This document shows, piece after piece, positions 1-9,114 of a DNA stretch of 64,000 bases. The position numbers and the translations under genes are program-made. This stretch comes from Pleomorphovibrio marinus (GTDB taxonomy: Bacteria > Bacteroidota > Bacteroidia > Cytophagales > Cyclobacteriaceae): positions 1 through 64,000 of the forward strand of contig NZ_QCXY01000014.1 in NCBI RefSeq assembly GCF_003347495.1, given 5' to 3'. Under the pieces are notes generated by a model, which saw nothing but the letters and a program-made list of their open reading frames with translations, searched no databases and was not told where the DNA came from. Numbering within the stretch: position 1 is the stretch's first letter; each line of letters opens with the position of its first letter.

Positions 1-1290
1 ATGTCGCCGTTCACCAAACCAAAGTAAGTAAAGGTCAGCGATGGGTTCTCTTCACCATATACCTTGGATTGATCGTCAGCCGTGATGGTTAGGGAAGCTT
101 TGGTCACCTCAAGTTCACCTGCCTTAAGGGTGATGTCGTAATTATCATCGGAGCCGCCATCCAAACTAACCGGATAAGTGCCCACTCCTGAGCTGGCCAA
201 AGCAGTTGTACTGATGCCAGGCTCGGTGGAAACCTCCGTGTCGCCGTTAACTAAACCATCATAGCTAAAGGTCAGGGCTGGGTTTTCCTCCCCATATACC
301 CTGGACTGGTCATTAGCCGTAATGGTAAGGGAAGCTTTGGTCACCTCAAGTTCACCTGCCTTAAGGGTGATGTCGTAATTATCATCGGAGCCGCCATCCA
401 AACTGACCGGATAAGTGCCCACTCCTGAGCTTGCCAAAGCAGTCGTGCTAATGCCCGGCTCGGTGGAAACATCCGTGTCACCGTTCACCAAACCAAAGTA
501 AGTAAAGGTCAGCGATGGGTTCTCCTCCCCATATACTTTGGACTGATCGTCGGCGGTGATGGTAAGGGGAGCTTTGCTTATTGTAAGCTCACCTGACTTA
601 AGCGTGATGTCGTAATTGTCATCAGAGCCGCCATCCAAGGCTATCGGGTAAGAACCCACTCCTGAACTTGCCAATGCAGTCGTGCTAATGCCCGGCTCGG
701 TGGAAACCTCCGTGTCACCGTTCACCAAACCAAAGTAGGTAAAGGTCAGCGATGGGTTTTCCTCCCCATACACCTTGGACTGGTCGTCAGCAGTGATGGT
801 TAGGGAGGCCTTGGTCACCTCAAGTTCACCTGCCTTAAGGGTGATGTCGTAATTATCATCGGAGCCCCCATCTAAACTGATGGGATAGGTGCCCACCCCT
901 GAGCTGGCCAATGCAGTCGTGCTGATGCCTGGTGCGGTGGAAACCTCCGTGTCGCCGTTCACCAAACCAAAGTAAGTAAAGGTCAGCGATGGGTTCTCCT
1001 CTCCATATACCTTGGATTGATCGTCCGCCGTAATGGAAAGGGCTGCCTTGGTCACTGCAAGCTCCCCATCATTAAGCGTGATATCGTAGTTGTCATCGGA
1101 GCCGCCATTCAAGGTGATCGGATAGGTGCCAGCCCCTGAGGACACATTAGCTACTGTTGAAATACCTGGTGGATCGGCAATAGTATCTTCCTCATTTACT
1201 AATCCTTGGTAAGTGAAGGTTAATTCGGGATTTTCTTCCCCATATACTTTGGATTGGTCATCTGCTGTGATGGTCAATCCTACTTTTCCT
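1..1290 (-). repeat. Tandem 237-bp coding repeats (79-residue MBG units)
   Basis: The same landmark (tcgccg/tcaccg before the NGD codons) recurs at 4, 241, 478, 715 and 952, exactly 237 bp apart, with a diverged equivalent near 1189. The 4-952 copies are nearly identical at the DNA level, while the unit nearest the N-terminus (about 1190-1290) is diverged. The units encode MBG-type Ig-like modules beginning LTITADDQSKVYGEENP. The uniform spacing and high identity suggest recent expansion by unequal recombination; more copies probably follow to the left. Confidence 0.93.
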
Positions 1291-4200
1291 ATCGTCAAGG
1301 TTCTTTCCACCGGAGGTGCTGGGAAATGGGTGTCATCTCCCTCCTGAGTGGCGGTAATGGTTACAGTGCCAGCCTTTAGGATCGTTGCCTGGTTTCCGGA
1401 GATACTTAAAATGCTAGAGTCATCTGCGATGTATGTAATGGGTAGTCCTGTATCCGTTTTCTCATCCCCTAGCAAAAACGGCCCATCGCCGTAGCTTTTA
1501 GAAACAACTTCCGGGAAGGTAATGATTTGCTCAAACCTGTTGAAAGTGTTAAAAGTCCAGGTTTTGGATGTCCCCGCAAACCCTACAAAATCATTATCAT
1601 GTTCATCTTTTACAAATCCGGGAGAAATCCCGACTGAAACCTTGGTATTTAGAGGTAAAGGCTCATCAAGGACTATGGATAAACTCAACTGGTCTCCTGA
1701 TAATTCAACGACATCCCTATCCTCTTGAATAGAGAGGTCGAATATCTTTAATACTGCACCCCCATCGTTTAGGGTAAGGTATCCGGCATCGCCAAGCACC
1801 ACCTTTTCATCAAAGCTGAGGGTCAAGGTAGGCTGTAATTCTACCTCGGTTTCATTTTTGGCAGGAAGATAAGAGGTAACAACAGGTGGGTTTTCATCGG
1901 TGACCGTAATGGTAAATTCCTGCTCCGAATAGCCATCTGTGTTTTCGGCACGAAGTACCACGGGATGATCTCCTACATGAGTTTTGGTGGGTGTTCCTGT
2001 CAAAACTGCACCCGTCTGAAGCCGAAAAACTTCATTTGTATTAAATTTTGAATAAACTAAAGCCCCACTTGAGGTGAATGATAAACTCCAGATATCGTCA
2101 TTTGTGTTTTCGGAAACCAATTCAAAAGATGAAAAGTCGGAAGTATATTTTCTTACTCCCCCATTAGCCATAGATATATAAAAACTCCCTAAGGCATCCA
2201 ACCTGATAGAGGTGGGCATGTTTGGCAAACTTGGTATCACAGTGGTAAGTGAATTACCATCGTACTTAATGATTGAATAATTCGTGTACGTAGCGATAAA
2301 AATGTCATTGTTATCGTCCAATACTAAACCAAATGGCCCAGCAACAGGAACTCCGTTATCTGAATTTATGATTACCTCAACATTTTTAGTGGTTTCATTT
2401 ATTTTTAATATTTCCCTTTCACTATAATTGGTAGCATATATAAATCCGTCCTTGTCTGTCAAAGAAAGAATTCCTCCTTGCCTTGTCAAAAATACTTCCT
2501 CACTGGCCGCGGGGTTATTTAAGGGGATTCGGGTAATAGAATTCGAAAAATTCAAGTATCTTGGTATATATACATACCCATTTGCTATATGGAGAGCATA
2601 AACAGCACTTGAGATCAACCCTGATTTCCAGGAAGTAGTGGTTCCATCGGGAGCTATTTTAAAGATTTCTGTTCCGTTTTGACGAATTGCAAAAATATTT
2701 CCTGACTCGTCTCCTGCCACCCCAGATAACCTCTCACCTTCAGGTATATCCCCATATTGAGCCGCAGTTCCCTGTCCATCGGCATTAAAACTTAACCAAG
2801 CCGGCAAGGTAGGGGCTGAAAGGCTAGTCTTTTGATCTTTTTCAATGGACCCCACCACATTATAGAGGTACTCCTGATCGTAAGGTACAGAAGTAACCGG
2901 GGTGCTGGTTATGGAAGGTATTGATACGGTAGGTGTTAAGGTCACAAAACTTTCTTCTGAGCCATAAGATGTACCTTCGGCATTTACCCCATAGGCCCTT
3001 ACAATAATGGTCGAACTGGATGGAAGGTCACTTACAGTTTGAGAAAAAGCCCCTACTCCTTCACCCATGGCCACTTTATTATCAGAGGTGGTGGGCTCAC
3101 TGGATGTTGACCAAACTATGCCCCTTTCTAAAATGGTAGCACCGCCATCATCCGAAATAGTGCCTCCCAAGTTTGCCTCATTTGAACCAATATCGGTGGC
3201 AATTGCCGTGGAAACAGTAGGCAGAGATGGCCCAGAGGCCATAGAAAGCACCAATTCAGGCTTATTTGTGGATTCTCTGGAATTTATACCAACATAGGAG
3301 TTGCCATTATTATTTCCATTTAACACCAGGGTGACAATTTTATCTCCGTTAAATTCATTTTGGACAAATGAAGTGACATCTATTTCTACCCATCCGTTCG
3401 AATTGATATTGGTTTGACCTAAAGGATGGTCTTTAGAGGGAACAGTTGCGGTAGTTTCAACCCAACTATCGTCATTAGAACCAAAAGCTTTAAGGAAAAT
3501 ATCCGCTCCTTCAGAATAGTTGACATTCACCCTTAGCTTTGCTTCTTGAACAGAACCAGTTAGGTCATGAGGAATTATAAATTTCATGAACCCTTCCATA
3601 AATCCATACCCCCAGTTCGGTTCATTCCCTATGTATAAAGTATTATCATTGGGGTAATTACCTTGATCGTCAATAGCAGAATCCATTACGGGGTTTATCA
3701 CCAATGGACCTGAGCCATCAGTAGTAGTAAAAGTTATCTGATTCCCATAGGATGTCCCTGCACTATTAATGGCATATGCCCTGGCATAATAGGTAGTGGT
3801 GAGACTCAACCCTGAAACCTGTGATGAAAAAGCTCCTGAACCATTGCCCATAGTCGTTTTAGTGTTTGCAACTGTGGGGTTGGGAGAAATTCCATACACC
3901 ACTCCCCTTTCGGTTATGGTACCTCCCCCATCATTGGTTACATTTCCTCCCAAAATGGCCATGGTCCCAGCTACATTGGAGGCATCGGAGGTGTTTACTG
4001 ATGGAGCTGAGGCCTTTGCAGGACCAACTATTAAATTGTCAAGATAAAGTTCAAATAGGCCTGAAAACATCAAGGATACGCTGGTAACATTTTCGTCCTT
4101 GGATAAATTTACTGTGGTGTTCCGGCCGTAAGTTTCACTGGATGTGCTTGAGCCAATATAGTTTACCGTTAGGTAGGGAGGAGTGTAAGCACTGTGATTG

Positions 4201-4610
4201 GAATTGGTGTACTTTAACCAAACCCCATAAAACTGAAATCGCTCCCCATCTTTTCTTCTAATATTTACCGAGGTGGTAGCCGCAGTACTATAGTGAAGAC
4301 AGGAGCTATTGTTGAAACCTCCTGAAGAAGAAAATGCCCAACCGCCATTTCCTCCGTTTGTCAATACGTATACCACACCTCCAATAGTTACCTCTGCAGT
4401 AGTCTTCCATGAAGGCACTGAGGGATGTGAAATCAAGGTAGGTGATTGATTAAAATGTTCAGTAGTCTGTGCAGAAACTGAATTAATGATTAGTCCAAAA
4501 TATAGGAGTGAAAAAATCAACCTGATTGAACAAAACTCCAAAGCAACAAACTGGTTTCGTTTTTGATTTTTGATTCGGTTGAAAAATAAATTAGTAATGC
4601 TTTTTACCAT
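1..4610 (-). CDS. Giant secreted multidomain protein with MBG repeats (N-terminal part; runs off left edge)
   Basis: The frame is open from ATG at 4610 down to base 3 (1536 codons) with no stop, so the C-terminus lies outside the window. An N-terminal hydrophobic stretch ending SVSAQ looks like a signal peptide after a long basic N-region. In order I see a lectin/LamG-like region (about residues 50-190), a fibronectin-like repeat (GGTITERGVVYGISPNPT), a DNRLRE-like domain with DSAIDDQGNYPNDNTLYIG (about 300-430), a second fibronectin-like repeat (GGATILERGIVWSTSSEPT), a beta-propeller-like region (about 580-850), a bacterial Ig-like domain (PPVVTSYLPAKNETEVELQP), then at least five MBG repeats with the core ADDQSKVYGEENP. 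Such proteins are usually T9SS-exported surface or adhesive proteins; the sorting domain would be off the edge. Partner and ligand are unknown. Confidence 0.85.
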   Translation of the reverse strand, partial: MVKSITNLFFNRIKNQKRNQFVALEFCSIRLIFSLLYFGLIINSVSAQTTEHFNQSPTLISHPSVPSWKTTAEVTIGGVVYVLTNGGNGGWAFSSSGGFNNSSCLHYSTAATTSVNIRRKDGERFQFYGVWLKYTNSNHSAYTPPYLTVNYIGSSTSSETYGRNTTVNLSKDENVTSVSLMFSGLFELYLDNLIVGPAKASAPSVNTSDASNVAGTMAILGGNVTNDGGGTITERGVVYGISPNPTVANTKTTMGNGSGAFSSQVSGLSLTTTYYARAYAINSAGTSYGNQITFTTTDGSGPLVINPVMDSAIDDQGNYPNDNTLYIGNEPNWGYGFMEGFMKFIIPHDLTGSVQEAKLRVNVNYSEGADIFLKAFGSNDDSWVETTATVPSKDHPLGQTNINSNGWVEIDVTSFVQNEFNGDKIVTLVLNGNNNGNSYVGINSRESTNKPELVLSMASGPSLPTVSTAIATDIGSNEANLGGTISDDGGATILERGIVWSTSSEPTTSDNKVAMGEGVGAFSQTVSDLPSSSTIIVRAYGVNAEGTSYGSEESFVTLTPTVSIPSITSTPVTSVPYDQEYLYNVVGSIEKDQKTSLSAPTLPAWLSFNADGQGTAAQYGDIPEGERLSGVAGDESGNIFAIRQNGTEIFKIAPDGTTTSWKSGLISSAVYALHIANGYVYIPRYLNFSNSITRIPLNNPAASEEVFLTRQGGILSLTDKDGFIYATNYSEREILKINETTKNVEVIINSDNGVPVAGPFGLVLDDNNDIFIATYTNYSIIKYDGNSLTTVIPSLPNMPTSIRLDALGSFYISMANGGVRKYTSDFSSFELVSENTNDDIWSLSFTSSGALVYSKFNTNEVFRLQTGAVLTGTPTKTHVGDHPVVLRAENTDGYSEQEFTITVTDENPPVVTSYLPAKNETEVELQPTLTLSFDEKVVLGDAGYLTLNDGGAVLKIFDLSIQEDRDVVELSGDQLSLSIVLDEPLPLNTKVSVGISPGFVKDEHDNDFVGFAGTSKTWTFNTFNRFEQIITFPEVVSKSYGDGPFLLGDEKTDTGLPITYIADDSSILSISGNQATILKAGTVTITATQEGDDTHFPAPPVERTLTIGKVGLTITADDQSKVYGEENPELTFTYQGLVNEEDTIADPPGISTVANVSSGAGTYPITLNGGSDDNYDITLNDGELAVTKAALSITADDQSKVYGEENPSLTFTYFGLVNGDTEVSTAPGISTTALASSGVGTYPISLDGGSDDNYDITLKAGELEVTKASLTITADDQSKVYGEENPSLTFTYFGLVNGDTEVSTEPGISTTALASSGVGSYPIALDGGSDDNYDITLKSGELTISKAPLTITADDQSKVYGEENPSLTFTYFGLVNGDTDVSTEPGISTTALASSGVGTYPVSLDGGSDDNYDITLKAGELEVTKASLTITANDQSRVYGEENPALTFSYDGLVNGDTEVSTEPGISTTALASSGVGTYPVSLDGGSDDNYDITLKAGELEVTKASLTITADDQSKVYGEENPSLTFTYFGLVNGD

Positions 4611-4694
4611 TTTAAAACAATTAATGTTAAAGAATTTTCCCCTGTAATTATGCTTGTAAAGCAGAACAAAACTTCGCCATAATTCAACATTTAC

Positions 4695-4721
4695 ATGTTT
4701 CAAAAGCGGTTTTTGAAACAT
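4695..4721. promoter_or_regulatory. Perfect 27-bp dyad upstream of the giant MBG protein
   Basis: Arms ATGTTTCAAAA and TTTTGAAACAT are perfect inverted repeats around a 5-nt centre (GCGGT), 85 bp before the ATG at 4610. No T-run follows on the minus strand, so an operator or a 5'-UTR hairpin is more likely than a terminator. The rest of 4611-5052 shows no gene I can support. Confidence 0.5.
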
Positions 4722-5052
4722 AAAGTCAGAGAACACCAAAAACTTTAAAACCAAATGCAAAAAGGACTGGGTGAAAAAATGAAGGTTTTATGTCGTAAAA
4801 AATTTGCCCACCCAAATTTTCTTAAAATCACCGGATTTTCGAACGGTGGCTCTATAGTATGGGAAAGCAACTATACCAAAAAAAGGTACTGCAAAACTGA
4901 AAGTCACACAGGTAAATTTAAGTTGAAGTTGTATTCTTCAGAAATTGATAGTATATACTTTTGAGTGATTAACTTAGAACAACTTCAGAACATCCTTGAA
5001 AATTTCCCAAACTTATTCAGCTTAAAAAGTACTCCATAAAAGCTGCAAATTT

Positions 5053-6255
5053 TTATATTTCGCTTCCTTCTTGAAATCGCTTCCAATATTCGTTGGGACC
5101 ACAACCAAACTCCTTTTTAAAGGCATTAAAAAAAGTGGTCCGGCTATTGAATCCAGCCTCCTTTCCAAGTGCATCCAGGGTATAATTATCCAAGTACCCT
5201 GATGTAATTTCATCCTTAGCGAAATTCACACGGTAATGGTTGATCAAATCTTTAGTAGACTTATCCAAACATTTTTTGCAAACGGCACTCAGGAACCTTG
5301 GGCCTACATTAAGTGTGGCCGCCAATTCCAATACAGAAAGCCCAGCCTGCTTAAAACACTCCTCTTTTTCCAAAAGATCCAAGACTCTCTTCGCAATTAA
5401 TTGCTCTTCCTCAGTTACTTCACCCACTTTTTCCACCATAAGGGGGACAGTTTTATTTTCCGGCTCAAAAAGTGAAGGGGATAAAGCCAGGTCATCGAAT
5501 TGATAGACATATTCCGGCCGCAAATGAACATAGATATTAAGCAGTGCAATGGATAACAAAGTGGCGAAAGTAAATATCTTAATCATGACTCCCATGTCAA
5601 TATTCATGTGCAAAACATCCAAACTAAAAAACACCCGGTAACCGAGATAGGAAAAATTGAAGACCCCAAAAATAACCACTGCCACAAAAAGCCAATCTTT
5701 GAGTTTTTGGCGGTTGACACGAACCATCCAATCAGGCCTAACCCGATATAATAAAAGAAGACTATAAATAAAATAAACGGTCATCAGCAGCACCATAAAC
5801 AAATTGACCCAATCGGTAGGCAAAAAACCATGTGCTATAAGATCCAAATTACCAGGGTTTTTTACCACTTCCTCAGCCAATTCTAATTTCGTTTCATAAT
5901 CCAAAAGGTAAAATGGCATCAGGTCCAACCCATGCAGAAAGACAGGTATAAAATGGAGGTAATCTTTTTTCTCCAGCCCTTTTCGGTCAAAGAGGGAGTT
6001 GCGAACAAAAAAATAGAAGAACGGACCTGAAAAGAATAAAAGAGGATTTGCCGTCCGCATCAAATGGGGATAATCAAGAATAATCCCTGCATGAAACCAT
6101 AGAAAATGGGCCAAAAAATAGAGGGATAAAAAGAAAAGTGCCGCACCCAACATATCATTTTTTACCTTTCCCCTGCTTCCTCTTAGCACCAATGCCAGAC
6201 CGTTAATGGTTGAAATAGACAACAAAAGAAGGATAAGCAGTAAGGATAGTTCCAT
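5053..6255 (-). CDS. Membrane-anchored AraC-family transcriptional regulator (7 TM + HTH_18)
   Basis: 400 residues. The N-terminal half has about seven hydrophobic segments (near residues 1-24, 35-57, 66-88, 99-120, 148-172, 186-212, 222-248). A linker follows, then a C-terminal AraC-type helix-turn-helix (about 290-395) with LSVLELAATLNVGPRFLSAV and the second-helix signature LGKEAGFNSRTTFFNAFKKE, ending GPNEYWKR. The family binds DNA from the membrane, so the TM part is presumably a sensor; the ligand is unknown. It lies upstream of the giant MBG gene on the same strand, separated by 442 bp, so regulation of that gene is possible but only inferred. Family assignment is secure. Confidence 0.9.
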   Translation of the reverse strand: MELSLLLILLLLSISTINGLALVLRGSRGKVKNDMLGAALFFLSLYFLAHFLWFHAGIILDYPHLMRTANPLLFFSGPFFYFFVRNSLFDRKGLEKKDYLHFIPVFLHGLDLMPFYLLDYETKLELAEEVVKNPGNLDLIAHGFLPTDWVNLFMVLLMTVYFIYSLLLLYRVRPDWMVRVNRQKLKDWLFVAVVIFGVFNFSYLGYRVFFSLDVLHMNIDMGVMIKIFTFATLLSIALLNIYVHLRPEYVYQFDDLALSPSLFEPENKTVPLMVEKVGEVTEEEQLIAKRVLDLLEKEECFKQAGLSVLELAATLNVGPRFLSAVCKKCLDKSTKDLINHYRVNFAKDEITSGYLDNYTLDALGKEAGFNSRTTFFNAFKKEFGCGPNEYWKRFQEGSEI

Positions 6256-6681
6256 TCAGATAAAATGAATTTTTTCAAGTATAAGTCAACAATAAATAGA
6301 AACCAACAACAAAATTACGGTCGTGAATTAAATTTGAAGTTAATAAAAATCCTTAAATTTTATAAGAAAAGAAAATAGGGATTACACAGGTTGATATAAA
6401 GAACTTATAGTGAGTAATTTAAATCTTCATCTATACTTTCAATGGAATACAAGTTGCCCTATTTCGAGGTAACTGTGGGCAAGGGTTACGATTCCGATAA
6501 CCATATTAGAAATTATTTGTTGTCGATCAATAAAAGGATGATTAAAAAACGATTTATAGACAAACCTTTACGACATTAACTTTAAAAAATATAAATTAAT
6601 TAATCTTACAGCTAATTTATTAGGTTTAGTTGTTTGAATAATTTCTTTTATTTACCTTTATAATCCTATACCTTATTGTAT
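6256..6681. other. AT-rich intergenic region
   Basis: This stretch is AT-rich. A 45-codon open frame at 6442-6579 (+) is the only coding candidate and matches no family I know. I see no strong promoter, RNA or terminator. Confidence 0.4.
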
Positions 6682-6786
6682 AAAATCGAGCACGTGGTAA
6701 GAGAGCATTTTGAGAGGATTAAGGCGCATTCGAGAATCCAGAGGGGATTGGGAAGCTATCCCCATTGAAAGACAAAGTAGAATCCC
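6682..6786 (+). repeat. Degenerate copy of the ATGAAATCGAGC repeat family
   Basis: It begins AAAATCGAGCACG and keeps a weak match to the unit (GAGAATCCAG, then GAGGGGATTGGG) before the clear copy at 6787. Identity is low, and the boundaries are set only by the next copy. Confidence 0.35.
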
Positions 6787-6878
6787 ATGAAATCGAGCAT
6801 GAGGAGAACCTCACACGTAGGGATGATTATAAAACATGCGAAGATTCCATCTGACCGCTGAAAAGAAATTATAAACAG
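6787..6878 (+). repeat. ATGAAATCGAGC repeat, basic 92-bp unit
   Basis: It starts ATGAAATCGAGC, carries CTCACACGTAGGGATGATTA and ATTCCATCTGACCGCTGAAA, and ends ATTATAAACAG directly against the next ATGAAATCGAGC. The same unit recurs at 6879, 36214-36412 (inverted) and 49316-49425 (inverted), with partial copies at 35362 and 49692. Confidence 0.85.
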
Positions 6879-7049
6879 ATGAAATCGAGCCTGCCTGGAC
6901 GGCAGTCAGGCACGACGAGCACGTCACACACTGGGATGCCCCGGATAGCTATCGGGGAGATGCGAGATTCCCCCGAAACGAGTTCCCCGAATCAAGTTCG
7001 GGACAGGCAGGGGCAGGCTATATGACCGCTAAAAACAAATTATAATCAT
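6879..7049 (+). repeat. ATGAAATCGAGC repeat expanded by nested palindromes
   Basis: It has the same start and the same end (GACCGCTAAAAACAAATTAT) as the 92-bp unit but is 171 bp long. The extra length lies in three inserts: a CCTGCCTGG...CAGTCAGG block after ATCGAGC, a CCCCGGATAGCTATCGGGG palindrome after TGGGATG, and a GTTCCCCGAATCAAGTTCGG...GGCAGG block after GAGATTCC. The repeat ends exactly at the ATGAAA that starts the lipoprotein gene at 7050. Confidence 0.85.
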
Positions 7050-7655
7050 ATGAAAAAAAATCTCTCTTACTTAGTAATCACGTTATGTTTTTTAAGTTGT
7101 AATGGGTTGGAGGAAACTTTTGAACAACAACCAAAATCGTTCGAACTTGCCGAAATTCGATGGAAACGAGTGGAAAATGACAATAGTGAATTAGTACAAA
7201 TAACACTCCCCGAAAAAACCTATTCTAACCACAGCAATACACTAATGGAGGTGGAAATAGATCCGTTAAGTGAAACCAGAGGATCCTCAACATTTAATTT
7301 TGTGGACTCGATTGGGTTTCACAAGTTGAACTTGGAGCCAACTCATATAACACCACCAACCAACCCTGATTTGTTGTCAGAAAGCTATTCCTATATCAGT
7401 GGGGGAAAAGAGGTGTTGTTGGCAACTGAACCGCAGGAACTTCCCTTCTCTATTCACTTTTCGGATTCATATACTGTCCCTGCCCATGCGGAATTAATCT
7501 ATACCGCTACTTTATACCTGAGAGAAGTTAAGTCAGGTTTTTCTACAAAATTCAAAGAAAAAGAAAGCGGGGTTTTTCTAGAACTGGAAGGATTATGGCA
7601 GGGTACGGTTTATGAAAGGCTTGAGACATCCATAATCGTGAACAATCTGGAATAG
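7050..7655 (+). CDS. Lipoprotein of unknown function
   Basis: 201 residues. The N-terminus MKKNLSYLVITLCFLSCNG is a lipoprotein signal with Cys at about residue 17. The rest looks like a mixed beta protein with no domain I recognise (VQITLPEKTYSN, SEFHFS-like strands, LEGLWQGTVYERLE near the end). The start codon abuts the dispersed repeat ending at 7049, so the native upstream region has been displaced by the repeat. No operon partner is evident; the next gene begins 177 bp downstream. Function unknown. Confidence 0.75.
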   Translation: MKKNLSYLVITLCFLSCNGLEETFEQQPKSFELAEIRWKRVENDNSELVQITLPEKTYSNHSNTLMEVEIDPLSETRGSSTFNFVDSIGFHKLNLEPTHITPPTNPDLLSESYSYISGGKEVLLATEPQELPFSIHFSDSYTVPAHAELIYTATLYLREVKSGFSTKFKEKESGVFLELEGLWQGTVYERLETSIIVNNLE

Positions 7656-7832
7656 TTGCGAATTTTTATCATGTCTAAATTAGTTTTTTGTCTTGTAAAG
7701 AAACCAATACAGGTGAAACTTTCGGTTTTTAGGAGGGATTTGCCAACATTCGGATTTATCATCGCATAGTTTGCTGCTCCTATATGACATGTAAGGTAAT
7801 CTAATAAGGATATCAACCTATTCATTATTAAA

Positions 7833-8180
7833 ATGAGAAAGATCAATTACAACGGAAAAAAATTCAAAGTGGAATCCAACTCATCTGGTGGAGAGCTGGA
7901 GGAAGGATTAGTCTTTGAATACTGGCAATCAGGGATGGTACTTTCCTGTACTTATTCCGGGTCTACTATTCTTTCAGGCCATATTTTGGGAAAAGTGGAC
8001 ACCGAAAACGGGGAACTCCATTTTGTTTATCATCAAATCAATACAGAGGAAGAACTTTCGAGTGGCAAATGCCATTCCAAGCCCGAATGGCTACCTGATG
8101 GCAGAATCCGCCTGCATGAGTCTTGGAGTTGGATATCTGGTAAATCAGGTAAGGGAAAGTCCACTCTGATCGAAATATAA
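7833..8180 (+). CDS. Small N-acetylglutamate synthase-like protein
   Basis: 115 residues, no signal peptide. MRKINYNGKKFKVESNSSGG, GHILGKVDTENGELHFVYHQ and RIRLHESWSWISG match a small Bacteroidota family that databases often label n-acetylglutamate synthase, although it lacks a GNAT fold and enzyme activity is doubtful. It looks like an all-beta cytosolic protein. The neighbours are unrelated lipoproteins. I am confident it is a gene and not confident in the enzyme name. Confidence 0.75.
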   Translation: MRKINYNGKKFKVESNSSGGELEEGLVFEYWQSGMVLSCTYSGSTILSGHILGKVDTENGELHFVYHQINTEEELSSGKCHSKPEWLPDGRIRLHESWSWISGKSGKGKSTLIEI

Positions 8181-8191
8181 TTACTGATTTT

Positions 8192-8254
8192 TTTGATCAC
8201 CCTATGATGACAAAACCATTTTGATCACGATGATTGGTAAAAATGGTTTGATCA
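8192..8254 (+). promoter_or_regulatory. Three TTTGATCA sites before a lipoprotein start
   Basis: TTTGATCA occurs at 8192-8199, 8220-8227 and 8247-8254, spaced 28 and 27 bp. Each contains the palindrome TGATCA. The last overlaps the ATG at 8254, which favours that start over the TTG at 8221 or the ATG at 8230. It may be an operator array or a decayed tandem repeat. Confidence 0.35.
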
Positions 8255-9114
8255 TGAAAAAACCTTTACAACCAAAAATCAATTCTAAACGAGCAGATGT
8301 CATTTCTTCTTGGATGATTCTTGCGCTACCATTAATTTTATTCCTTATTGCCTGTGACCCCAATGATGGGGATGAAATCCCACAGGATTTAAAAATATCA
8401 CTGCAACCAAGGGATACTGAAATCGAACAGAATGGAGTAGTACGTCTTACGGCCAGCAGCAATCCCCGAACCAATGCAGCACTCACTTATAAATGGAGCA
8501 TGAGCGGTAAATATGGTAGTATAAACGATGATCCGAACCATTACCAATTTGAAGAACAAACCTCGCAGGGAAGCTCATCGGTGGAATATGTGGCCAACCC
8601 AATCGGAAACCCAGGTGGTGAGGATAGGGTAATCGTGGAAATTTTCAATTCCTTGGGAACACTCTTGGATGTAGATACCACCCATGTGACTGTAAAAAGA
8701 CATGAGCCACAAATTGTACACGGGGTCAACTATGAGTATATCACAGAGGGGTCTATGCCCGGCAGAATAAATATTCTTTTCGTTAGTGCATTTATTTTTG
8801 AGATAGTCCCGGGTTTTACACACTATAAAATGACAGTAAAGGAACCTGCCGGAGAAGGGTGGAGCACTGGCCCTCCTGGCACCAGTTTTGTCCACTCTAT
8901 CAGAGGGGCATTAGTCGATCAGGAGCAACTTATCAAAGGCTATGGATCAGATATATTTGGCCTAGGTAAAACGAAATATGCGCTGATAGGAGCGGGACCT
9001 TCTTATGGAAACTTTGATGGGAGTGATTCCCGACAGGTGCAGAACCTTGAAAGGATGCGACAGCATGCTGCTAATCGAATAATTGCAGTGTATAGTGTGG
9101 AACCTGCAATATGA
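8254..9114 (+). CDS. Ig-like-domain lipoprotein of unknown function
   Basis: About 286 residues from MKKPLQPKI; upstream in-frame starts (TTG 8221, ATG 8230) would only add residues before the signal peptide. The lipobox is LFLIACDPND. An Ig-like module follows (LQPRDTEIEQNGVVRLTASS, ALTYKWSMSG), typical of PKD/Ig surface proteins. A C-terminal half of unknown fold contains FTHYKMTVKEPAGEGWSTG and ends RIIAVYSVEPAI. It is probably anchored in the outer membrane. It precedes the propeller regulator at 9326 by 211 bp on the same strand, so co-regulation with the 12236-22990 operon is possible but unproven. Confidence 0.75.
   Translation: MKKPLQPKINSKRADVISSWMILALPLILFLIACDPNDGDEIPQDLKISLQPRDTEIEQNGVVRLTASSNPRTNAALTYKWSMSGKYGSINDDPNHYQFEEQTSQGSSSVEYVANPIGNPGGEDRVIVEIFNSLGTLLDVDTTHVTVKRHEPQIVHGVNYEYITEGSMPGRINILFVSAFIFEIVPGFTHYKMTVKEPAGEGWSTGPPGTSFVHSIRGALVDQEQLIKGYGSDIFGLGKTKYALIGAGPSYGNFDGSDSRQVQNLERMRQHAANRIIAVYSVEPAI

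Noticed and set aside
1-1290. Possible CRISPR or non-coding repeat array
   Set aside because: The period is 237 bp, divisible by three, and the reading frame is continuous; these are protein repeats.
4755-4964. 69-codon open frame on the plus strand
   Set aside because: No recognised family, no good ribosome site, and it overlaps the leader of the minus-strand giant gene; probably chance.
6442-6579. 45-codon open frame (MEYKLPYFEVTVGKGYDSDN...)
   Set aside because: Plausible composition but no family, no partner and no clear promoter; too little to call a gene.
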